Both the position numbers and the translations under genes were made by a program. Below the pieces are notes generated by a model, which saw only the letters and a program-made list of their open reading frames with translations, searched no databases and was not told the origin of the DNA. A DNA stretch of 7,129 bases from an uncultured Oscillospiraceae bacterium (GTDB taxonomy: Bacteria > Bacillota > Clostridia > UBA1212 > UBA1255), in assembly GCA_902462635.1 (NCBI GenBank), contig CABQCN010000070.1, positions 1 to 7,129 on the forward strand. The letters are read 5' to 3'. Below, in pieces: positions 1-6,663 of the stretch; position 1 is the stretch's first letter; the number at the start of each line of letters is the position of its first letter.

Positions 1-515
1 ATTGGGAACGAGGGGAAAATAATCCGCCGCGACATATCCTTTCGGGATAATGCCGATGACAAAAGACAGGGGCACATCGGAACGGAGCGGCGAAAATACG
101 AACCCGAGGAGAATTATCAAAACGCCGAATACCGCTGCCGCCCATAGAGGAAGTTTCTTGTAAAGGGGATACAGGATCATGCAGAGTCCGAGCAGGTGCA
201 GCACGCCAAAGTGGATCAGCAAATCTTTATTGGAATGGTCGATAAAATACATTGCATACGTAACGCCGGTAATGACCATGCCGCACAGAAAAACGATGAC
301 GCCGCGCCGGAAGGAATGCGAGCCGAGCAGATTCCGGAAATCAGAATAAACAGGATGCCGCCGTAATCCCGGATCACGTTGAACAGGAGCGGCGTCTCTT
401 CGCCGATAAAACCAAAGATCTGCAGATCGAAGATCGTGTGTACGATCACGACGCATAAAATAAATACCCCCCTGAGCGCATCCAGTTCCCAGATTCTGTT
501 TTTCGCAGCAGCCAT
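1..515 (-). pseudogene. HGSNAT_cat/DUF1624-like membrane acyltransferase, frameshifted and cut by the window edge
   Basis: The N-terminus (RIWELDALRGVFILCVVIVH) matches the start of the heparan-alpha-glucosaminide N-acetyltransferase catalytic family (HGSNAT_cat, formerly DUF1624). These are multi-pass membrane proteins that transfer acyl groups; the conserved His ending the first helix is residue 26. Helices follow up to LFILISGIC. The original frame then degenerates and stops at 216-218, leaving about 99 residues. From about base 327 the -1 frame stays open for 109 codons to the left edge and reads as proper family sequence: LGSHSFRRG, LCGMVITGVTYAMYF, FGVLHLLGLCMILYPLYKK and more membrane helices. 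A one-base loss (or two-base gain) near 320-327, in the repeat GCTCGGCTCG, explains this. I chose the ATG at 515 because GGTGA lies 4 nt upstream; an in-frame GTG at 527 has no such site. It lies about 64 nt downstream of the carboxypeptidase gene on the same strand and may be co-transcribed. The substrate is unknown. A sequencing error remains possible. Confidence 0.75.
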
Positions 516-579
516 AAAATCACCCACGTAATTATAGCACGGTATCCTTGAACTTTCCGTAAAATTTTGGAACCTGCCG

Positions 580-1905
580 TCAGCCGAAGACGTACGGCAG
601 CGTGCCGATCATATCTCCGAGATGATCCGTATACGTTTTCCGCAGCACCGAATTCTCCGCTGTCACCTCGATGCGGAAGGTACACGTCGTACCGCATTTG
701 ACCCATAATTCTCCCAGGACATCCGTATATCCCACCGGCGCCAGCACGAGCGGGGCCTCCGCTGCGGAGCGCTCCGTCATTCCTGCGCGCGTATAGGAGG
801 TATGGATGTCGGCGCATTCCGATTTTTTCAGCGTAACGCGCACGTCGCTGTCGACAATCGCGTTTACGCTGAGACGGCGCCCCTTCTCAACGGCGAATTG
901 ATCGATGAGCGTTCCTCTTTTGAGCAGCGTATACGTTTTAAATTGATCTGTGATGTAGCGGAGCAGCGCTACGCCGTCTCTTACCCGATCGTTAGAAGAA
1001 GGACAGCCGAGCAGCACGACGATAGCCTGGATGTCGTCCGTATCGATAAAATATACGATGCAGCGGCCCGCGCCGCCGGTGTAACCCGTTTTGCCGCCCG
1101 CGACGTCGGCGTATTTTCCGAGCAGGGGATTCGTGTTTTTCAGGTAATGCCCGTTCAGGGTGATCGTGGCGGTGGATATGATTTCACGGAATAACGGCTG
1201 CTTATAGGCTTCTTTGGCGATGAGCGCCAGATCGTACGCCGTGGTGTAGTGGCCCTCGAGGTCGAGGCCGTGCGGCGATTTGAAATTCGTGTTGGTCGCG
1301 CCGAGACCGGCGGCGCGATCGTTCATCATGTTGCAGAAGTCCTCGACCGTTCCGCCGATATGTTCCGCGATGGCAACTGCCGCATCGTTGCCGGAATTCA
1401 ATAAAAGTCCGTATAACAGATCGTGCAGGCTGATTGTTTCCCCCTCCGCAAGATGCATCGAGGAGCCTTCCGTATAGGCCGCGACGCGGCTGACCGTAAC
1501 CGTTTCATATAGATCTTCGCAATTTTCTACGGCGATGAGGAACGTCATGATCTTGGTCGTACTTGCCATCGGCGCTTTGGAATAGGAATTTTTGGAATAT
1601 AAAATGCGGTCTGTGGAATTGTCGAGCACGATGCTCCGCGACGCGGCAATGGCCGGCGCCGGGGCCTCCTCAGCCGCCGCGTTATTTCCGCGCGCTCCGA
1701 TATTGGATGCGATTAAATTTTCCACACGGGTTTCTACGTCTGCTTCCGTTACCGGCGTCCCCGGATTGTCACCGGTAAATTTTTCCTTTGCTCCCGTTAC
1801 CGTAGTGATATAAGCGGATACGATGTAAATCGAGACAATGAGGATCACCGCGATATACGCGGCGATTTTTATCTTTTTTCTGAAAGGGATTTTACTGAAA
1901 ACCAC
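580..1905 (-). CDS. D-alanyl-D-alanine carboxypeptidase (DacF/PBP5-like, peptidase S11), N-terminally anchored
   Basis: A low-molecular-mass penicillin-binding protein that removes the terminal D-Ala from peptidoglycan pentapeptides outside the membrane, limiting cross-linking. Numbered from the GTG start (441 aa), all three active-site motifs are present in the right order: STTK at 115-118 (nucleophile Ser115, Lys118), SGN at 171-173 and KTG at 272-274, the last inside GGKTGYTGG. Residues 11-34 form a hydrophobic segment after a basic stretch (PFRKKIK), fitting a signal anchor or uncleaved signal. An Ala/Glu/Pro-rich linker (about 72-88) leads to the catalytic domain. The last 100 residues resemble the beta-rich C-terminal domain of PBP5-type enzymes, but I see no clear C-terminal amphipathic membrane helix, so anchoring is probably at the N-terminus. 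The start is GTG at 1905: AGGAGG lies 7 nt upstream. The longer ATG at 1932 would place that site inside the gene. It is divergent from the hydrolase operon. DacF of Bacillus is sporulation-linked, but nothing here proves that role. Confidence 0.95.
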   Translation of the reverse strand: MVFSKIPFRKKIKIAAYIAVILIVSIYIVSAYITTVTGAKEKFTGDNPGTPVTEADVETRVENLIASNIGARGNNAAAEEAPAPAIAASRSIVLDNSTDRILYSKNSYSKAPMASTTKIMTFLIAVENCEDLYETVTVSRVAAYTEGSSMHLAEGETISLHDLLYGLLLNSGNDAAVAIAEHIGGTVEDFCNMMNDRAAGLGATNTNFKSPHGLDLEGHYTTAYDLALIAKEAYKQPLFREIISTATITLNGHYLKNTNPLLGKYADVAGGKTGYTGGAGRCIVYFIDTDDIQAIVVLLGCPSSNDRVRDGVALLRYITDQFKTYTLLKRGTLIDQFAVEKGRRLSVNAIVDSDVRVTLKKSECADIHTSYTRAGMTERSAAEAPLVLAPVGYTDVLGELWVKCGTTCTFRIEVTAENSVLRKTYTDHLGDMIGTLPYVFG

Positions 1906-1912
1906 ATGATTT

Positions 1913-1918
1913 CCTCCT
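1913..1918 (-). promoter_or_regulatory. Ribosome binding site deciding the carboxypeptidase start
   Basis: The minus strand reads AGGAGG followed by 7 nt (AAATCAT) and then GTG at 1905-1903, which is in frame with the carboxypeptidase. An ATG at 1907-1905 overlaps this GTG (ATGTGG) but is in another frame. The spacing is ideal for the GTG, so the upstream in-frame ATG at 1932 is unlikely to be the main start. Confidence 0.85.
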
Positions 1919-1986
1919 TCTGTGACAAGCATGCCGTTATCCCATTTATATGAGGCACGCCTATAAAAAATACCGGGGGAAAACGA

Positions 1987-2015
1987 TTGAAACAGATCTA
2001 TTTTTATGCTAGGAT
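1987..2015 (+). promoter_or_regulatory. Sigma-A type promoter for the plus-strand operon
   Basis: A -35 box TTGAAA (1987-1992) and a -10 box TAGGAT (2010-2015) are separated by exactly 17 nt, with an AT-rich spacer. Each box differs from the vegetative consensus (TTGACA, TATAAT) at one or two positions. Transcription would start near 2022, giving a leader of about 30 nt before the ATG at 2054. No operator or riboswitch fold is visible in so short a leader. This is the only promoter-like match I found in front of the three plus-strand genes. Confidence 0.65.
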
Positions 2016-2053
2016 AAGAACTAACAAAATACTACGGCAGCATGGTGAAATAA

Positions 2054-3898
2054 ATGAATCAATACGGTAATCGAAAATCATACGGGATCTCGCGCAGAAT
2101 CTTTGCTTTGGCGGCGGCAGCCGTTATTTTATTCACAGGAAGCATCGGACGGGGACAGGCAGCGGACAAAGAACGCGCATACGGACTTTATGTGTCGGAT
2201 CTTGCGGAATTCAGCGGCGCGAAACATGCGGAACTTTCGCAGGGAGCTGCGAATATCGTGAAACGCGGCAGACAGATGTATGAAATTACCTGGACGGCGC
2301 TTGGCGATATCCTGAGCTATCCGGGCGCGGGGCAGGAACTGGTGTTCCGGGAAGGCGCCGTTTATCAGGGAATCCCCTACGGTCAGCCTGTACATAAAGG
2401 GAAATATGTAGGATTCAACGCGACGCTCGAAGAATTTGCCGCTGCGGCAGCGGACGCGGAAAGCGAACTGTATTCGACGCTGGGGGAAAATACATGGTAT
2501 CAAACGCAAGGGACCGGCGACGTCAAATACGGGCCGTTCTACTCGAGCGACTGCAGCGCGTTTATTTCCTACGTCTGGCAGCTTTCCGGACGGTTCACCA
2601 CCTCCATGATCGCGGAAGGGACGCTGAAGAAGGGGGATAAAGGCTATCGTGATGCGGCGTTTCAATATGTCGGACATAAGATTTCCGATCTGGAAGTGGG
2701 GTACGCGCTGAATAAAGGCTCGTCCCATATCATTCTCGTATATGATATCGTATATGACAGATACGGCAATCTTTTACAGGTTACGACGCTGGAACAGACG
2801 CCGCCGATCATGCGCCTGCGCGTCTGGGGGGCCGGCGGAACCGCAGGCAGCCTGCAGGATCTCCAGGATAAAATCGACAACGCCCCTTACGATATTATAA
2901 AATATAAAGATATGGATCGGGTAACGTTCGAAGCCTCTGCGGCGGTGCCGCTCGATTCGGAAAATTATATCAACCGTATGAGCGAACCGGTCAGCGCTTC
3001 CGCGCGGGACGGCGCCGTCTCCGGCAGTGCGGTTCTGAAGGCGGGAACGTTCCCGCTTGAAGGATGGACGTATCATAAAAATGACGTTTCGGACGTGGAA
3101 TACCGTATTGATGGCGGGGAATGGAAGAAGATGGAAACCGAGCCGTACGGAGAATTGCTCCGTTTCCGGGCGGATGCGGACGTCTCCGGCAGCGGGGAAC
3201 ATCAGGTTTCGGTTCGGGGTACGAGTGCCGGAGGCACCTATGACATCGCGGCGTTCACCGTAAATATCGGCGCGGAACCGCCGGCGTATACCGCCTGCTT
3301 CGACAATCTGGCCGGAACGGCGCCGTCTTCCGTGAAGGACGAAGCGATCAAAGCGGAATTTTCGCTCGGTTCCCCTTCGAAAAGTTCGCTTTCTTTCACC
3401 GGCTGGGCGCTCAGTACCGGAGGCGTCAAAGGATACGAATATAAAATTGACGATGGTCTGTGGATTTCGCTCGAAGCCGGGTTCCGCCCGGACGTGTACA
3501 GATCGCTGAAAAAATATCAGGAATTCTGCGATGTCTACAATCAGTTTACCGGAGGAATCGGATTTGCCAATTTGGATGGGAACAGCGCGCACACGATCTA
3601 TCTGCGGGGAATCACGGATACGAACGACGTGTTCGATATCGCACAGCTCAAGGTGCAGCTCGGCACGGCGACGTACCGGCTGTTCGGCATGGAAGTAACG
3701 CGTATGGGTTTGTTTCTGATCGCCGGCGGTCTGGTGCTGCTTGCGGCGCTGATCGTTGCGGCAATTCTGATAATCCGCAGGAAACGCCGGAATAAAAAAG
3801 AAGCGGATTTTCCCGAATTTCACGAACAGCCGGCCGCGCCGGAAGAAGAACAAAGAGATCAACCTGCCGATGAAAATGGCACGGATGAGGATTTATAA
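2054..3898 (+). CDS. Membrane-anchored NlpC/P60-like cysteine hydrolase with two beta-sandwich modules
   Basis: Secreted protein of 614 aa. A signal peptide (about 1-36) has a hydrophobic core AAAAVILFTG and a likely cleavage after GQA. A conserved lead-in (62-125, with ITWTAL and GIPYGQP) precedes the catalytic region. The nucleophile motif is SSDCSAFISYVW (Cys167), matching the DCSGF motif of NlpC/P60. The general base is in SSHIILVYD (His225), and the next strand ends in LEQTPP (Glu247, possible third residue). Two modules follow at about 310-405 and 410-537, each with GW, a (V/Y)EY(R/K)IDxGxW hairpin (348-357; 461-470) and a closing RG. Residues 551-574 form a transmembrane helix, then RRKRRNKK and an acidic tail of about 32 residues, fitting a type I membrane protein with the catalytic domain outside. 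The start ATG has GGTGA 5 nt upstream. NlpC/P60 enzymes usually cut peptidoglycan peptides; that substrate is inferred here, and a protein or amide target is possible. It is the first gene of the operon and a paralog of the next gene. Confidence 0.93.
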   Translation: MNQYGNRKSYGISRRIFALAAAAVILFTGSIGRGQAADKERAYGLYVSDLAEFSGAKHAELSQGAANIVKRGRQMYEITWTALGDILSYPGAGQELVFREGAVYQGIPYGQPVHKGKYVGFNATLEEFAAAAADAESELYSTLGENTWYQTQGTGDVKYGPFYSSDCSAFISYVWQLSGRFTTSMIAEGTLKKGDKGYRDAAFQYVGHKISDLEVGYALNKGSSHIILVYDIVYDRYGNLLQVTTLEQTPPIMRLRVWGAGGTAGSLQDLQDKIDNAPYDIIKYKDMDRVTFEASAAVPLDSENYINRMSEPVSASARDGAVSGSAVLKAGTFPLEGWTYHKNDVSDVEYRIDGGEWKKMETEPYGELLRFRADADVSGSGEHQVSVRGTSAGGTYDIAAFTVNIGAEPPAYTACFDNLAGTAPSSVKDEAIKAEFSLGSPSKSSLSFTGWALSTGGVKGYEYKIDDGLWISLEAGFRPDVYRSLKKYQEFCDVYNQFTGGIGFANLDGNSAHTIYLRGITDTNDVFDIAQLKVQLGTATYRLFGMEVTRMGLFLIAGGLVLLAALIVAAILIIRRKRRNKKEADFPEFHEQPAAPEEEQRDQPADENGTDEDL

Positions 3899-3914
3899 TT
3901 TTAGAGGAAAGGTG

Positions 3915-3920
3915 AGAAGG
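3915..3920 (+). promoter_or_regulatory. Ribosome binding site deciding the start of the dockerin protein
   Basis: AGAAGG with a 6-nt spacer (AACAAC) precedes ATG 3927. The in-frame ATG at 3870 would overlap the previous gene by 29 nt and put 19 extra residues, several of them basic, ahead of a normal signal peptide. ATG 3927 places MRKLGKSKLLR directly before the hydrophobic core, as expected for a secreted protein. Confidence 0.8.
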
Positions 3921-3926
3921 AACAAC

Positions 3927-6644
3927 ATGAGGAAGCTCGGAAAAAGCAAATTACTACGGATTGGGATGGTTTTTATGGCAGCAGCCGTATTCCTTACCGG
4001 ATTCCAGGGCGGGATCGCCGGCGGCAGTGTGTCCGCCGCTTCCGTGGAAGGACAAAAAGAAAGCAAAAACGCGCCGGACACTGCGGGATTGTTTTACAGC
4101 AATACGATCTGTGTGTATGATCAGACGGTTTACGCAATCGAGGCGGGCTGCCTGACGCGGAAGACGGTGGATGAGAACGATACGGTCGATACGGAGATCC
4201 TGGCCGGGGATTTATCGGGTGCGAAATCACTGAACATCACGGAGGACGCGTTCTACGCAGCCGTCGGGAATACCATCGTGCGGATCGGGAAAACGTCTTT
4301 GGAGAGAACGACGGCGTATACGTCCGATCGGGAAATCAAGCTGTTTATCCTATCTCCCGCAGGAGATTTTTACACGCTGGAGAACGGATCGGTTTATAAA
4401 AACGGCAGCAAAGATTTTACATATGAGAAAGAGATCAGCCTGTTCTGTCCCATCGACGGCGGATATCTTTTCTCCACCGGAGCGGCGCTGCATCATACGG
4501 TTTATCTGTACGTGAAAGATGCCGGCGTTTCGCGTGTCAGCGAAGCGGAAACATGGTATGTGGAACTCGATACGCTCGTGCTCAACAGAACCGATGGGGA
4601 TTATATGATTTCGCTCGCGGATCTCCTTGCCAAGGGAGAGCTGAAGACGTTTGATCTTTACGGCGGCGGTCTGGTAGAAGAGGTGCTGCGGGATGCGGAC
4701 GGAGACGGAAGCGGCCTGATGGAACCGCTTACGACCGCGGAAGAAGACGTCAATACGGCGACGCTGCTGCGCAGAACGCTTTCTCAGGGAATTCAGAACT
4801 GCATTGCAAGAGCGCGCCAAATGGCGGAGGTCAAATGGACGGCGCTTGCGGATTTCCCGATTTTCCAAACAGAGAGCACGCGGGATAAAGTATATTTCAA
4901 AGCGGGCGTGACGTATTACGGGATCCCCTACGGGCAGCCGATCTATAATGGCAAATACGTCGGTCCATTTGCGAACAGCGGTTCCACGATCACGATCGAT
5001 CAGTTTGCGGCGGAAGCGGCGAATCCCAATAGTTTGCTGTATACCAGCAATGCAAATTACAACAGCCGGATCATGCCGACCTATTCGAATGACTGCAGCG
5101 CGTACGTATCGTATTGCTGGGATTCGGATACGCGTTTTACCACATCGGATTTCAAAACACTGGGAGACCGGGGCACAAAATATCAGAACGTGGGGACCAG
5201 CGTCAGCCAGCTTGTGCCGGGACAGGCGATGAATAAATCGGGGCACATCATTCTCGTATATGATGTCGCTTACGATTTGGATGGCGCCATTGCGTCCGTC
5301 ACCACCATCGAGCAGACGCCGCCGATTATCCGTAAACGTTCCTGGGGCGTCGGCGGGAATTACGGCTCGATCGCCGATCTGCAGGCAAAAATTACGAATA
5401 ACAGTTATATGATCATCAAGAACCTCGGAATCGATTCCGTCGGCTTGAAGGAATATGACGCGGTGCCGCTGGACAGCGCGGATTATGTAAACCGTATCGG
5501 CAGCCCGGTCAGCTCCCGCGTAAGCGACGGCGCGGCGTCCGGCACGGGCACGGTGCTTTCGTCTTCACGGAATTTTACGATCGAAGGATGGTCGGTCCAC
5601 AAAGACGGCTGCGATTCTTTTGAATATCGGATCGACGGCGGAGCTTGGAATACGATGTCCGTTCTGAAAAAGGGAAATCTATATACCTTTGCTGCCGATG
5701 CCGCGACGCCGGCTGCGGGAACGCATACGGTGGAAGTGCGGGGGAAAACGAAGACCGGCGTTTCTTATACGGTGGCGGATTTCCGGATTACGGTGAAATC
5801 CGCAGTGAGCGCGTATACGGGATATTTTGAACAAATGCATACGGACCGGAATTTTGGATTGACGGGATCGGCGTATAAAAAGACGTATACGTTTGCCAAT
5901 GCTTCTGCCGCGAAATTTTCCTATTCCGGCTGGGCGGTCAGCAATGATGGTCTGATACAATATGAATATAAGGTGGACGACGGCATTTGGCTGCCCGTGG
6001 AAACCGATTTCAGGGCGGATGTCTATAAAAACGGCGGACCAATCGCGTTGAAATGCCCGGCATACAATGCGTTCAGCGGAGGAATCGATTTTACTTCCTG
6101 TACAAATAATACGTCTCATAAATTTTATCTGCGCGGCATTACGGAGTCGAACGGGATCTTTGAAATTGCGGAGATCACCGTAAACATCGGAAATGTTTCC
6201 GCGGCGGCGCCTGCGGTCGACAGCCTTTATCTCAAAGCGCTGCCGTCGGTTACGGAATATCGCACGGGCGATACGCTGGATCCGGAAGACCTGCTGGTAG
6301 TTGCCGTATATGCGGATGGTTCTAAAAAAGCGCTGTACGACGGTTTGACCTTCGATTATGATTTTACCACGGCCGGCACGAAGACGGTGACGGTGGGCTA
6401 CGGCGGAAAAACAACGTCGTTCGAAGTCTCCGTAACCGCATTGTTCGAATACGGAGATCTCAACGGGGATGGCGCGGTCAACGGCATCGATTCGGGTCTG
6501 CTGCTGCAATATCTTGCGGAATGGGATGTTGAAATCGTGGAAGCTGCCGCAGATGTCAACGCTGACGGCGTGATCAACGGTATCGATTCCGGAATCCTGT
6601 TACAGTATCTCGCGGAATGGGACGTTGCTTTGGGTAAAAAATAA
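3927..6644 (+). CDS. Dockerin-bearing secreted NlpC/P60-like cysteine hydrolase
   Basis: Multidomain secreted protein of 905 aa, numbered from ATG 3927. Signal peptide 1-37 (core MVFMAAAVFLTG; cleavage likely after VSA). Residues about 56-246 hold short repeated beta-strand motifs (VYDQTVYAI, AFYAAVGNTIVRI, DFYTLENGSVYKNG) that resemble a beta-propeller; I do not recognise the family. An acidic loop DADGDGSG (256-263) may bind calcium. The catalytic region (about 285-501) parallels the upstream protein: GIPYGQP, NDCSAYVSYCW (Cys390), SGHIILVYD (His440), IEQTPPIIR (Glu462). Two beta-sandwich-like modules follow (about 529-626 and 627-757; signature hairpins 565-574 and 679-688). A bacterial Ig-like domain resembling Big_3 (about 765-838) precedes a type I dockerin (about 841-901) with two calcium loops: Asp844/Asn846/Asp848/Asn852/Asp855 and Asp876/Asn878/Asp880/Asn884/Asp887. 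Dockerins bind cohesins on scaffoldins or surface proteins, so this enzyme is probably displayed in a complex. It starts 28 nt after the paralog. The cleaved substrate is unknown. Confidence 0.94.
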   Translation: MRKLGKSKLLRIGMVFMAAAVFLTGFQGGIAGGSVSAASVEGQKESKNAPDTAGLFYSNTICVYDQTVYAIEAGCLTRKTVDENDTVDTEILAGDLSGAKSLNITEDAFYAAVGNTIVRIGKTSLERTTAYTSDREIKLFILSPAGDFYTLENGSVYKNGSKDFTYEKEISLFCPIDGGYLFSTGAALHHTVYLYVKDAGVSRVSEAETWYVELDTLVLNRTDGDYMISLADLLAKGELKTFDLYGGGLVEEVLRDADGDGSGLMEPLTTAEEDVNTATLLRRTLSQGIQNCIARARQMAEVKWTALADFPIFQTESTRDKVYFKAGVTYYGIPYGQPIYNGKYVGPFANSGSTITIDQFAAEAANPNSLLYTSNANYNSRIMPTYSNDCSAYVSYCWDSDTRFTTSDFKTLGDRGTKYQNVGTSVSQLVPGQAMNKSGHIILVYDVAYDLDGAIASVTTIEQTPPIIRKRSWGVGGNYGSIADLQAKITNNSYMIIKNLGIDSVGLKEYDAVPLDSADYVNRIGSPVSSRVSDGAASGTGTVLSSSRNFTIEGWSVHKDGCDSFEYRIDGGAWNTMSVLKKGNLYTFAADAATPAAGTHTVEVRGKTKTGVSYTVADFRITVKSAVSAYTGYFEQMHTDRNFGLTGSAYKKTYTFANASAAKFSYSGWAVSNDGLIQYEYKVDDGIWLPVETDFRADVYKNGGPIALKCPAYNAFSGGIDFTSCTNNTSHKFYLRGITESNGIFEIAEITVNIGNVSAAAPAVDSLYLKALPSVTEYRTGDTLDPEDLLVVAVYADGSKKALYDGLTFDYDFTTAGTKTVTVGYGGKTTSFEVSVTALFEYGDLNGDGAVNGIDSGLLLQYLAEWDVEIVEAAADVNADGVINGIDSGILLQYLAEWDVALGKK
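6453..6626 (+). repeat. Duplicated dockerin calcium-binding repeat
   Basis: Two 26-codon copies lie at 6453-6530 and 6549-6626, 18 nt apart. The first reads GDLNGDGAVNGIDSG and on, the second ADVNADGVINGIDSG and on. From the shared NGIDSG to the end (17 residues) only one residue differs (Leu to Ile), while seven codons carry silent changes. Each copy is an F-hand calcium loop plus helix, the standard type I dockerin duplication. Confidence 0.9.
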
Positions 6645-6663
6645 AAACAGACGGAGTTGGAAT

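Noticed and set aside
531..536. Minus-strand TATAAT just upstream of the acyltransferase start, as its own promoter
   Set aside because: No acceptable -35 box at 16-18 nt spacing (CGGAAA at 17 nt), and the resulting leader would be only about 10 nt.
574..600. Stem CTGCCGT/ACGGCAG over the carboxypeptidase stop as a terminator
   Set aside because: The stem is only 7 bp with a 13-nt loop, and the following bases (GTTCCAAAATTTT on the minus strand) are not a U-tract.
1953..1962. Small palindrome AGGCACGCCT in the divergent region as an operator
   Set aside because: Arms of only 4 bp, a single copy, and not overlapping the plus-strand promoter.
2042..2053. Three-codon leader ORF (ATG GTG AAA TAA) ending directly against the start of the first hydrolase
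   Set aside because: Its ATG has no ribosome binding site of its own and it contains the GGTGA of the real gene; probably chance.
2738..2758. Direct repeat CGTATATGA ... CGTATATGA inside the first hydrolase
   Set aside because: It encodes the repeated residues VYDIVYD around the strand after the catalytic His. The paralog encodes nearly the same residues without the DNA repeat.
2774..3862. Long open frame on the minus strand opposite the first hydrolase
   Set aside because: It has no family signature, no signal and an Arg/His-rich composition typical of antisense to a coding frame. The plus-strand protein has clear domains throughout.
4350..5246. Minus-strand open frame of about 300 codons opposite the dockerin protein
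   Set aside because: Arg/Ile/His-rich shadow composition with no recognisable motif; it lies wholly within a well supported gene.
5679..6509. Minus-strand open frame of about 276 codons opposite the C-terminal half of the dockerin protein
   Set aside because: Same shadow composition, and it covers the Ig-like and dockerin regions that are clearly coded on the plus strand.
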